NCBI GenBank assembly: GCA_922989275.2
Contig: OV277861.1
Span: 46,291,623 to 46,355,622 of the forward strand
From: Gari tellinella
Taxonomy: Eukaryota > Mollusca > Bivalvia > Cardiida > Psammobiidae
Length of the DNA: 64,000 bases
Direction: 5' to 3'
The translations under genes and the position numbers were made by a program. This document shows, piece after piece, positions 1-11,070 of the stretch (its first letter is position 1; every line of letters begins with the position of its first letter). Under the pieces are notes generated by a model. That model searched no databases, was not told the origin of the DNA, and saw only the letters and a list, made by a program, of their open reading frames with translations.

Positions 1-324
1 TCCCAATGCGTTGTAAGCCGAATTGGGAATTTCGTTAGACAAGAAACCCTCCTAAAAGGCGACACTGCCAGCGATTCATTTCAATTACTGCATACAAATA
101 CATAATGTGTGAATAACATTATAACTCATCAGAACCGTAAATAAACTAAACGTCAGGTTTTATATTCTATCACCAGTTCAAATCGTACCTGCAGTACAAT
201 ATTAGTAACGAGTGTTTTCTTCTGACCTGTCAGAGTTATTTTTAGATTGGAACATTCTAGATTTTTAAAAGGGATGCGTTTTCTCTACATTCTGTTAGAT
301 ACGGATAGCTGTAACTTTTGTGCG
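1..324. other. unassigned AT-rich flank
   Basis: No ORF, repeat or RNA gene that I can support is visible here. The sequence is AT-rich and resembles the non-coding background of the rest of the window. Confidence 0.4.
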
Positions 325-545
325 TACAGTAGAGGATACATTGTTCTTTCCCGTTTAAACGCAAACGCAATGCACTAAACTGTGAAATTTTACTTAAAGA
401 AATGTTAACTATATTTTTAATCTGAGAAGCAAACAGGTTGGATCCGGATCAGACGCCGTGTAACCCGGCGTCTGATCTGTCTCCAACCTGTTTGCAATGG
501 ACATAATAGTTTTTAGCATAAACACGTTTATTGAGAATGAATAAT
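325..545. mobile_element. TA-flanked MITE carrying hairpin H2 (family H)
   Basis: The left end reads TACAGTAGAGGATACATTG and matches the left ends of the copies at 44281 and 45617. The core at 427-497 is the H2 hairpin, running from GCAAACAGGTTGGATCCGG to its inverted copy around a GTGTAACCC-type apex. The right terminus is eroded, so the end coordinate is approximate. Confidence 0.6.
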
Positions 546-559
546 ATATCAGTAAAAAT

Positions 560-2039
560 AGCGCAGCTGTCCCGTGCTGCACGAGGATCATGCTTATCTC
601 AAGTTGGAAAGTGTACGACTATATAGATCCGATGTTACCCTGTTATCTATTTACCATTATGAACTATTCTGTTCTAAGAATAACTCTGACAGGTCAGAAA
701 AATCTGAAAATAACGAGTGTTCGAAAATAATTTTGACTAATACAAGAGTTATTGAGAAAGCTTTGGTAATAGCAGATATACATGCACCCAATGTACGTGT
801 AAACAGGTGTTAAGGTTCATGTAAAGTCCCTGTACGAGAAAAAATACTGAAATTTGAAAAGTTGTAGTACTCAATAACTATACCACATTGGCTAAAAATA
901 TTTTCACACAGTATAAATAATCAGTCATTGAAAAGGAACATGCCAGTATTGGGTGTACTTGTGTGTCAGAAGCTCAAAATGTAGTGAAAATAGAGTGAAA
1001 ATAACCATTTCAGCAGAAAATATCAAACCACTAAATGGCACGTATTATCGGAAAATTAGTAGAATACATACCAAGAACCCTTTAAATACTAGGTAGTCCT
1101 ACATGGAACATCTCAGTAAAGGCACAAATAAAGATGTAGTTTGTCCTTAAAATTGTTGACACGAGGCCATTGAGGGCAGCCATTTGCATGCTCAAGGTGT
1201 TTCAACATTTATAATCAAGTTACTCCAAATCTACAAAACCGATTGACGATTGATATATACGAGCGGAAAGAGAAAACAATAAGCAATAAGATCAATCGTC
1301 AATGGAATGTCACTCACCCAAATAACTGCAGTTGGACCATATATCCGTTAAATTATATCACTGTTGACATATTGTCAGAAGTATGACCTCTAAAATTACT
1401 ACGCATTTTCACACTTTTTTAACATCCATACTTTAATCTTTAATTTCCGTATATTACTGGTTTTTTTTAGATTTTATCAATACAATAAGTCCATTGCACA
1501 TCACTTTCGATCACAAATTCCTCCAAATGCCCCGATTCTTCAGCGGACTACTTGCGCGAAAACACCTACGGCCATATCACTGCTGACTATTGTTCCAGGG
1601 TTGGTGAGATGTTGGTGAGATGTAATTGGATGTTTTGTCTTTAGATCATCTTTAATACACCCTTTCAAGTATTCCTCATGTTTCCGACTATTGTAATGTT
1701 GATTAATAGTTCACTTTGCATTGCGATCTTTCTTATAAAAGAAAAGTATTCCAGCTACTGGTGGGTACGTTCATGTATAATTGCCGGGATGATTTTCTTA
1801 AATTCTACTGTTGGTTACTATGGAGTGCTAGTAGTGCCATAGCAGGCGATTGCATTATGCTGAGACACGCACTTTTTTGTCCTTGCTATTCTTTCACGTA
1901 TATTCTGTTTCTGCATTTCACACACACACATTGAAATATTGTAATGGTTAATGGGTATATTAAACTGCCACTCTGATAACCTTACTCCAGAAGGTGTAAG
2001 TGTTTAGAAATTACGATGAGAGTCCACATTTTGAACATT
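560..2039. other. unassigned intergenic stretch
   Basis: Only short ORFs without domain character occur here. There is a small (CA)n tract near 1920-1930. I see no gene, RNA or clear repeat boundary. Confidence 0.4.
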
Positions 2040-2960
2040 TAGTCAGAAACAATCATATGTCAGTTTATCTGATGCTCAATTCGGTTTTCGTTCTGGGAGA
2101 TCCTGCGTTTTACAGTTAATTGATTTCATGGAGGAATAGTCACACTTCATTGAGGGTGGTGAAAGTTGGTACAGTATATAGTATATCTAGACTTTGCCAA
2201 AGCTTTTGACTGCACAGTACATTAACGTTGTCTTCGCAAAGTATCAGTATTTGGTATCAGAGATCGGTTTTGTCATGGGAACGTGACTTTTTTACTAGCC
2301 GTAGACAATATGTATCAGTGAAAGGAGAATCTTCTTCGTGGGAAGACGTTTGAAGTGGGGTACCCCAGGGAAGGGTCGTGGGACCCATATTATTCATACG
2401 TTTATAAATGAGTTTTTGAAAAGTATTGTGAAAGTTTCGCTTATGGTACCAAACTACATAACAAAGACATTAAAAATGACATCATCCAACACCACTTAGA
2501 TGCCTTACACATGGCCAGATTTGTGGAAGTCGCGTTTTAATGTGAAAAATTGCAGGACCTTACACTATGGTAGTAGAGACAACCAAGATTACCAGTTTAC
2601 TTTGAAGTTTGAAGACACTGAGTCTGTTAGAGCAAGGAGGGATTTATGGGTCATCTTTCAACAGGACTTTAAAGTAAGAAGTCGTGTAGCTGAAAAAGAT
2701 AACGAATCCATCAGTGTATTATCAATCCTTAATAATCAGAATATATAATTACATTGCGAAAAGCTCTTTCATAAATTTATACAAAGCACTCGTCAGGTCA
2801 ATATGGAAACACTTTTATCATGTATTATGGTATCCATTCTTAAAAGAAGCGTTGAAAAAGTATGTAAGCCTGCCAATAAGCGTCTCCTGGATTGTCAACC
2901 TTACATGTACCGAAAAATTGGTTTTAAAAATTGCTTGGTCATCGACGAAGCAGTGGTGAC
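2040..2960 (+). pseudogene. eroded non-LTR retrotransposon reverse transcriptase
   Basis: Reading across several frames gives fragments in the order expected for a Jockey/CR1-like reverse transcriptase. There is a DAQFGFRSGRS segment near 2070, a DFAKAFD motif-A-like segment near 2195, and an SGVPQG-like segment near 2360 (motif B region). After these come thumb-like sequence WKSRFNVKNCRTLHYGS (2527-2577) and LYKALVRSIW (about 2780-2809). Stops and frameshifts separate the pieces, so this is a dead copy. The endonuclease and 3' tail were not found. Clade assignment is inference from motif wording only. Confidence 0.7.
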
Positions 2961-3339
2961 ATGATACAGTGTTGAAAATAATTTAAGAGATGGAGGATAT
3001 ACATAGAGAAATATTTAACTATAAAAAATATTTTTCACAAAGAATTTTAAAACAACCGGATCTCACTTCAGTTTATATAGAATGAAAAAGAATATATTTT
3101 GTTGATACATTTATATGCCGGATAAATTATTTTTGTAATCGAAGCTTCAATGTTATATTCATGTGTCTGTTGAATTCATTGGATTAGAATCAAATATTGC
3201 ATACTGTTTAATGAATTATTCAGTTGAGAGGGTCAAAATGAAATATTCTTAATATTTAGAATGACCACACAACATCTGGCAACAAACATTTACTTGATGC
3301 GCATTTAAAGAGATGTTAAAAAACCCACTAGTAACCACT

Positions 3340-3860
3340 GTGCCCTCGATTTTACGGATGCATTGCAGAATACGTCAAATATGTTGCCATTCTAACCAAA
3401 ATGCACTTTGGAGGTCCTTATGGTATAAATTTGATGATTTGACCTGACCTTGTTATCAAATACATCCGATATGTGTTCTATGGGGCTCATGTCCGAGGAT
3501 AAAACAGGCCTAGGCAGGACGTTAATGTATTTTTAGCAAGAAATGTGTGGCGATACGCGCCGTGTTATGCTTTATACATGTTTTGTCAAGCTGGAAATGC
3601 CAGGTCCTTCCTTTATTTTGCATGACTCGCATCACTGTATTATTTAAAACATTGATGTAACGCTGAGCATTGACATTTTATTGAATAATAACCAAGTCAA
3701 TTTCCAGAGTTCCCATTTTCCCAACATAGATAGCGCTGCCACCACCCATTATGTCTCTCTCAAACATATCGTTCTCCATGGTCACTCCTCCTTTGTGCGC
3801 CTTGAGGCGAGCGGACCGTGGCGAGAGGTTCTCTTGCCTTCGTGGTAATGAATGTAGCGC
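3340..3860 (-). pseudogene. degenerate Tc1/mariner-type transposase remnant
   Basis: On the minus strand, segments reminiscent of the DDE catalytic half of Tc1-like transposases appear in order. These are ENDMFERDIMGGGS (around 3740-3780), NVNAQRYINVLNNTV (around 3640-3690) and HNTARIATHFL (around 3550). Stops interrupt the frame and the catalytic acidic residues cannot be placed with confidence. No terminal repeats were found. I regard it as an old fossil; the superfamily call is moderate. Confidence 0.5.
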
Positions 3861-4689
3861 TTTTTACAGTAAAACACCTGTATCTGCGCACGTGCAAAGT
3901 AAGGAACACGTTTGCAAGCTTAGACGCATAAAGAGACCTGGGATTTGAATAGCAATTGTGTAATCGTTATCCGCAATGAAATCGTTATAATCATGTATAG
4001 ATCTGGCAACATTCGTTAAAACACAGTTATAGAAGAATTCTAAGAAGAGGATGGGCTTATAAAGAAGCAGATCCTCTCGCGAGAGCCCAACAATGATTCT
4101 CAAAGTATTCTCATGGTATAATTCAGTTAATCAAATTTTTTTTTTGAATCAAATTTATAAAAAAGGATGAAAAAAATAATATCGTCTGTATATTTATACA
4201 TGTAATAATGTTTGACAGAGGCTCGTGTTGTCCACCATACTTTGGAAAAAATAAGTTGTCCCCCATGACAAAATAGTGTTGCCCTTGAATATTGTCAAAT
4301 ATTCCATGACTTCTTCTGTTGTTATTTGAGTGGATTTCGTCAGGGGTTTTGGTCCTACTACCTCATGTAAAGCGTATTCTTCAATATAGAGGAAGGATTT
4401 GTTGAATTTCAATACAGAAAATTTGGTTCACATTTTGGTGCAAATCCAAACATATTAATCAAAATCAAAATACACAGTTTTCCTTTCAAATTGTAAGCTA
4501 TTTCATAAGTTTGTTCATTTCAATACGAACATTTTGATATGAAATTATGCAACATCGCTCCATAAATTACCAAATAATCACCTTTCAAAAATGCACCAAA
4601 AACACTTTACATGATCCTTAAAATGAAAAAACACAGGCTTGCAGTCTTTTCCTGCATAAGTCAACACGGAACACTTACTCGCGAAAAAG

Positions 4690-5729
4690 CATGTATATGT
4701 CGTAGGCCATATTGGAATCTAGGCAGATCCGGAATCTGCCTAGGCCATATTGGAATTTTGATATGGCCTAGCCATAAATGTATTCTGATATGGCCTAGCC
4801 AGATTCCGGACCTGCCTAGGCCATGTTAGAATCATTTAAAGATTCTTATATGGCTAGGCAGATCTGGAATCTGCCTAGACCACATTAGAATCTAGTTGTT
4901 TAAGTAATAACAAAATAGCCTATACCAAATCCATAGGACCTAGGTATTAAAACAATAAACTTAACAGTAACATTCATAAATAACATTTACATTATTGTCT
5001 CTATGTAGTATTATGGGTAGCTACAGTATGATGAGAATATTACAGCATAACAGTGTATGGATAATTCTAAAAATGGCATATTTTAAGAAATATGTTGGTT
5101 TAGAAAGGAGACAAAAGTAGTGTCTTTATAACAACAAACAATTCACTTTAACAATTGTACTTCACACTTTTCTAGCTTAGCCAGATAGCGGTCATTTAAG
5201 CATCTAGTTTGCTTGTGAGAAGAAGATTAAAGTAGAGGTTTTATACCACCTAACCATTCACTTCTGACTGTTTTTCACACCTACTTGTGTCAAACTAAAT
5301 TTTTGAAGTAAACTAAATTTCAAAAAGACAGAAAAATATAAAGATATAATGCTAGATTTGTTAAAAATGTCTATTTTATTACTTAAACAATTAGATTCTA
5401 ATGCTAGAAAGGTTTGAAAATACCTATGTTGTTTAGCCTAAATAACCAAGATGGTTGTTAAAATATACCTGTTATTACTTAAGCAACCAAACATTGTTAA
5501 AAAATACCTATGTTAGTACTTAAAAAAATAGATACTTATACGGCCTAGGCAGATTCCAGATCTGCCTAGCCATATTGGAATTCTAATATGGCCTAGGCAG
5601 ATCCAGAATCTATAGAATGAGTAGGCCATATAAGAATTCCAATATGGCTAGGCCATAACAGAATTCCAATATGACCTAGGCAGATCCGGATCTGTCTAGA
5701 TTCCAATATGGCCTACGACATATACATGT
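4690..5729. mobile_element. foldback-type element with compound inverted-repeat arms
   Basis: The outer ends are exact inverted copies: CATGTATATGTCGTAGGCC at the left and its complement at 5711-5729. Each arm (about 4690-4890 and 5540-5729) is itself an array of smaller palindromes built on GGCCTAGGCAGATCCGGA and CCATATTGGAAT. The 650-bp AT-rich middle holds no ORF of note but repeats a TTAAAAAATACCTATGTT motif. No target duplication is obvious. Architecture resembles Foldback elements; no relation to a named family is claimed. Confidence 0.75.
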
Positions 5730-6149
5730 GGTTACTGGTTACCCTTTGCGGCTTGCCTGTCGATCATGACTTGACTGAATTTCAAACAGTTTAGACCAAG
5801 ATCGGACACTGCGTACATGTAACGTTGTTTCTAGAATACCGATCATATAAGTAGACTAAAAATCAATACAGCATAAATTAATGCAGAACATTCATATATG
5901 AGCTTTCTGCATTTAATTGATCTTGCATTAAGCAGCTGTCTGTCTTTAGTGATCGTCACGCTACTTCATTTAGTTGTCGCGCACGCAAAATTGGTTAGAT
6001 CTATGATTTGCCTGTATCTTTCATTACGGAAATAACTTTGTTTAAATTGATTTTGAGTCAACCTTTCAGATATATAAATGAATTTTGGGCACTGAATTGT
6101 GACTGAACTTTTCTATCTATAATGTTGTAATAATTCCAAGTTATTGGTA
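5730..6149. other. unassigned intergenic stretch
   Basis: AT-rich sequence with no supported ORF, hairpin or repeat. Confidence 0.35.
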
Positions 6150-6330
6150 AGTCGACAGTGTGTGTATAGGGGTTTACATTGGAGACTTAATTTGGTGCGT
6201 TGTCCGGAGGGAGTTGTTATAGGGAGGGAAATTGACGTACATTTGCAAACAGCTTGAACCCAGATCAGACGCCGCGTAAACGTCTGGATTCAAGCTGTTT
6301 GTCACTCGTCATTGTTTAAATGTCGCATGT
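6150..6330. mobile_element. G-family MITE fragment with H2 hairpin
   Basis: GCGTTGTCCGGAGGGAGTTG at about 6198-6217 matches the subterminal region of G-family MITEs elsewhere. It is followed by a short H2 hairpin at 6246-6302 (GCAAACAGCTTGAACCCAG and its inverted copy). Both outer ends are eroded. Confidence 0.55.
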
Positions 6331-7315
6331 TTTTTTGAAGTGGAGCGTTGCCCTCTTTTTCATTTCAGTGTCCAAAGCCAATCATATTACAGACTCAGAA
6401 ACAGAGGAAATATTTGCATTCATAACTTTTACCGACAAAGATTCTGGAACTGTTTTAATTTACCACTTCTTTTGATATGCCGCATCAGATGCACCACACC
6501 CATGCACCTGCAATGCCGAAAACTGAAATTTGCCAATTGTTTGAGCAGTGCAGAGGTCGCACGTACGTTGACACTCATCTACTATAGGAACTGTACATGT
6601 GTATAACGTATGCATCGGTACCGCCGGAATATTAGTTAAAAGGGAAAGAAGAGAAAAGAATAAAGAAGAGAAGAAGGAAATAACTTGAGAAAAAATGCTG
6701 ATGAATATCTGTCATAGTAAGGATGCGGTGAGACCCCAACCCTTCAGAAAAAATTGGTTCGTAAATATGAAGTGGACGTCTTTAACCGACATTGCCCTTA
6801 ACACATAGTTTAACTTGCAAACTTTAACTTGTGTCTTTGATGACTAGCAATTCCAGTAAATCTAGTTCGCCTTTGAAAGTTTGAAACTGCCACAAGCTTT
6901 GATCAGAACACCAATGTTTGTCAAATTTGGATATCAAGCGTATTTTGCGTTGAAAACATTGATATGGGTGTCGCGAGTCTGATCGGTTGTTTCCTAAAAA
7001 ACGTCGAGAGCAGAATACATCACACTGTAGCGCACTACCAACTGGTGGTGTGTTTACTATATGGATTGAATACACACCAGAAATAACCAAATAGTTGTTT
7101 AAATCATACCATATCCAGAAGTATTAATTATTTTAGGCAGAACAAGAATTTTTGTATGCCACAAAGAATAACGCGGAACTTTTACATGTACGTAATTGAC
7201 ATCGTGCTAAATAGAAAACGAGATTAGATTAAAATACAAGGTGGCTGATACATACTCTTGTTTTTACTGAGCAGACACACGCGGACACGCTCGATATGAT
7301 AAGGTGGCTTATAAT

Positions 7316-7450
7316 AAAGAGCCTGGTCAGAGGAATCCTTAAGGAGCCTTCTAATCAGGGTCTTCATTGTTTGTCACTTTAACATATATTGGAATAGACT
7401 TAATTGAAAACTAGAATCGTCCATTTGAACGTTCAGTGGGGTAAGGGTAA
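7316..7450. mobile_element. TTAA-type MITE fragment with variant hairpin
   Basis: A hairpin GAGCCTGGTCAGAGG with apex CCTTAAGG is followed by TTTGTCACTTTAACATATATTGG. The same right-hand flank follows the variant hairpins near 32440 and 47990. The ends are degraded. Confidence 0.5.
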
Positions 7451-7559
7451 ACTATAGATAAACTAAATCAACACCTTAATTGCGAGTGCATACATGTACA
7501 TAATGTCGACATCAGCTTGGGTTGGAAGGTAGGTGGGTTGATCGATTTGGCGGTCAACA

Positions 7560-7800
7560 TATTTCAGTTGGGGTGGTGAGCATTATATTACGACAAGGGA
7601 GCAAAATTTTCGTAATATTTTGAAGGGGATCATAATATTATGGGGGGGTCACTTTATTTCATGTCATACCTGAAATGAAGTGACACCCTAGTATACACAG
7701 GGAGTCAAAATATGTTATAGAGTGGGTCATTCTATCACGGCAAAAGAGTCACTTCGACCGGGGTAACTCTATTACGGGGGTTACTTTATTTCATTACACC
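7560..7800. repeat. inverted and direct repeats of unknown family
   Basis: A hairpin at about 7648-7688 pairs GGGTCACTTTATTTCAT with its inverted copy. Related phrases recur at 7775-7795. A similar vocabulary (AAAGTGACCC, GGTCATAG, ATTACGACC) appears at 25,830-25,990. No termini can be defined. Confidence 0.4.
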
Positions 7801-8113
7801 GGTAATATGACGGCCTAAATGCATGACTATTGTTTATATAGTTAAAAAGTTGTTTTGCACTAGTAAATTGTTATAGCTTGTTCATATTGATTGTGTTCGT
7901 GTTGTTCGTATCAGACATTTCAGTATGCCTCAAAAGGTCAAGAACAATTTGGCAGTTTTGTGTGTGTCAAGAAAAACGGTAAACTTGCGTTTGAGGCTTG
8001 TGATAGCATTGTCAAGGTTGTCAAATGTTAAAACGATGCTATGTCAACACGGGTTTGAATACGTATGGCAACAACAAGCTTCTATAGAAGATAAATCGTT
8101 TATTGTTAAAATT

Positions 8114-9441
8114 AACAAGAGCCGCATGCGGCCCTAAATCGCTCACCTTGTATCCATGATTACGGTCATGTAAATCGACCAGTTATGATTAAGTTTTCAC
8201 TTATTCACCTCCACCCACTGGTGGCCATGTTGTTTGAGCTAGGAAGATTATTTGAAGAAAACTGGCAAATGGTAACCCATGAAGCATTATTTGTGTAAAA
8301 TAATTCTTAAATCAGACCAATAGTTTCAGAGAATTTTTTTTGAAAGTTTTTCTATACAGAAATATAAGGAAAACTTGTCCCACCCACTGGCGGCCATGTT
8401 TTTTAGATAACAAAATGATTTTAAGATATCTGGTAGAGGGTCATCAATTAACCATTTGTGTAAAATTATTTTGAATTTGAATCAGTAGTTTCAGAGAAGA
8501 AGATTTTGAAAGTTTTTACTATACAGTAACATGTCCCACACACTGGCGGCCATGTTTTTTAAGATAACAAAATGACTTTTAGATATCTGATAGAGGATCA
8601 TCAATTGACCATTTCTGCAAAATTATTTTTAATTTGGACCAGTAGTTTCAGAGAAGAAGATTTTGAAAGTTTTTACTATACAGTAACATAAGGAAAACTT
8701 GCCCCACCCACTGGCGGCCATGTTTTTTTAGATAACAAAATGATTTTAAGAAATCTGGTAGAGGATCATCAATTGACCATTTGTATTAAATTATTTTTAA
8801 TTTGAACCAGTAGTTTCAGAGAAGAAGATTTTTAAAGTTTTTACTATACAGTAACATAAGGAAATTTTGCCCCACCCACTGGCGGCCATGTTTTTTTAGA
8901 TATAAAAATAATTTTAAGAAATCTGGTAGAGGGTCACCCATGGATCATTTGCATAAAATTACTTTCAAATCGGACCACTAGTTTTTGACAAGAAGATTTT
9001 TAAAGTTTTTTCAATTGGTTGCCATGGCAACCACAATTTCAATTTCACTATATAGCCATATAAGGAAAATCTGCCCCACCCACTGGCGGCCATGTTTTTC
9101 AAGAAAGGAAAATTATTTTAAGAAATCTGATAGAGGGTCACCAATGGCACATTTGGGTAAAATTATTTTCAATTCGGACCAGTGGTTTTTGACAAGAAGA
9201 TTTTTAAAGTTTTTTCAATTGGTTGCCATGGCAACCACAATTTCAATTGGATTACCTATATTTGAAGAAATCTGAGAGAGTACCCTACAAGGAACAATCC
9301 TATGAAGTTTTGATGAAATTGGCCCAGTGGTTTCCAAGAAGATCTTTGAACAAAAAGTTTGACGACGGACGACTGACGACGGACGACGGACACAGGGCGA
9401 TCACAATAGCTCACCTTGGCACTTCGTGCCAGGTGAGCTAA
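8114..9441. repeat. pearl-like element with about 170-bp tandem core
   Basis: The core holds six tandem units recognised by CACCCACTGGCGGCCATG at about 8212, 8381, 8536, 8705, 8873 and 9077. Spacing is about 155-205 bp. The array is followed by an ACGG/ACTG-rich microsatellite (9360-9400) and a terminal hairpin GCTCACCTTGGC...AGGTGAGC ending in TAA. The left end is GCCGCATGCGGCCCTAAATCG. This layout of tandem core, ACGG microsatellite and conserved ends matches what is known of bivalve pearl elements. The last two units also contain TTGCCATGGCAAC. Confidence 0.75.
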
Positions 9442-9544
9442 AAAGCGTCTAATTGATATATTTTATCAAAGCTGGTATGCAAATTAAGCTAACAGCGAAG
9501 TTTTAAATTTGTTTAACAATGTTAAAACTAAATTACTAAACTAA

Positions 9545-10119
9545 ATTTGGCTATGAAAGCTACTTAGATAGTTTGTCATATGATTTGAGACATTTTATTA
9601 CAAAAATTAGATTGTCAGCACATACTCTACACATTCAAACTGGACGATATGGTAGGAATAGAACTCAACGAGCTGAAAGATATTGTATATATTGTGTTAA
9701 TAATGATATTGAAAATGAATATCACTTTATTTTTAAAGGCTCATGTTATTTAGAGCTACGAAAAAAATATTTTGATATTATTATGAAAGACCAAATATGG
9801 CTAAATTCCTAGAATTTATTCAAACTGATGATAGAGATTTGTTGTGAAATCTGGCCAAATACTTGATATTTGCCTTTATACAGCGGATCTTAGTGTCATA
9901 TGACGTTTAAATCTTCCTCTTAAAATTATCTTAAAAATATAATGATACTGAAATATTGCATATTTAGTGACCTTTGACTAATACTAACTAAACAGTTATT
10001 ACTAAGAGTAATTACTTGAATTTAATTGAATATGACATGATATGTGGTATTGTTACTTATGTTTTAAGATGATGTACTTATGTACAAGTCTGAATAAAAT
10101 ATGTTCTGTTTTGTTCTGT
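9545..10119 (+). pseudogene. non-LTR retrotransposon 3' end fragment
   Basis: The translation at 9573-9812 ends with a LINE C-terminal signature: IQTGRYGRNRTQRAERYC, then CVNNDIENEYHF, resembling the C-terminal zinc-knuckle-like segment of the LINE at 28.7-31.4 kb. After the stop a 3' UTR runs to GTACAAGTCTGAATAAAATA and a (TTCTG)n-like tail at 10095-10119. The same tail occurs at 38690-38745. The element is 5' truncated. Confidence 0.7.
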
Positions 10120-10147
10120 TAATACATCGACAAGATGTGACACCTAT

Positions 10148-10383
10148 ATGCATTTCAATTCTTTATTAGAGCCTGAACATTACTTAAAGCTCGACATCTC
10201 CTCTAATCCTGAACAGTCTCTAGCTCGATTCCGCTATTCTTCACATAGATTAAACATCGAATTTAGTCGTCATTTCAATATTAATAGAAAGGATCGAATA
10301 TGCTTATTCTGTGTCCTATGTTCTGATATTGATATTTTGGTAGTAGAAAATAAATATCATCTATTCTTTATTTGCCCTTAATA
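10148..10383 (+). pseudogene. second LINE C-terminal fragment
   Basis: The single ORF encodes SLARFRYSSHRLNIEFSRH, then RKDRICLFC and ENKYHLFFICP. This is the same H/C-rich C-terminal pattern as the fragment just upstream but from a diverged copy. No RT motifs or tail are attached. Confidence 0.55.
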
Positions 10384-10768
10384 TTGTATTGTTACAGAAA
10401 CATATTTATACAAGTAGTACACAGGGCAATCGGAGCATTTAGATTTTTACCGTTTATTTCAAAATGAAAGTCCAGATGTAATAAGAAAATATGCGCTATT
10501 GTTGGCAAGACCTTTTCAAATTATAGACGGCAAATAATCTTTCCCTTCATGTAAGCTAATACATGCTTCGTAACTGTACTATAGAAAACAGTCACTATAA
10601 ATGATTAATTATTGTTGTATTTTGGACCGGATGCCTTTAATTACTCAGTAACTATATTGTTACTTGTATAAGAGGCGTTCTCCAAATGCTGTTGCGTAGT
10701 AAATTGCCCTTTCATTGTTTATACCATTACAGTGACATGATATGTAAGATAAGTATTATGTTGTATCG

Positions 10769-11070
10769 TTAGTCTCTCTTGTTTAGCACGAACCCGAGTT
10801 TGGAGTACCAACTTGCATTAAACTCTAGTTTTCCCAAATATTCGTCCCTTGTGTTGTTAAAATTGAGCTCCTCCATACAGTCAAGTGCAAAATGCTGATA
10901 ATCCCAATAAAATTTATTGATGAAAAGCTCCTTGCGAGGGGCGATGCTCGGTAGGTCCTCAACTCCGAAGATGCATACAGACCTCACTCGTTTGCCCTTG
11001 CACGGAAGGTCACTCCATTTAATGAACCTCGCAACAAATGGTTTCGTATCCGGGTTTGTTTCGGGGACAC
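10769..11070 (-). CDS. GCNT coding exon 3 and stop
   Basis: Acceptor TTTATTTCAG/GTGTCC. The 302 nt encode GVPETNPDTKPFVARFIKWS through the C-terminus VLNKRD and a stop. VRSVCIFG and INKF carry the Arg and Lys known to contact UDP in the mouse enzyme. The tail after LDCMEELNF is longer than in the vertebrate enzymes I recall. Confidence 0.92.
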
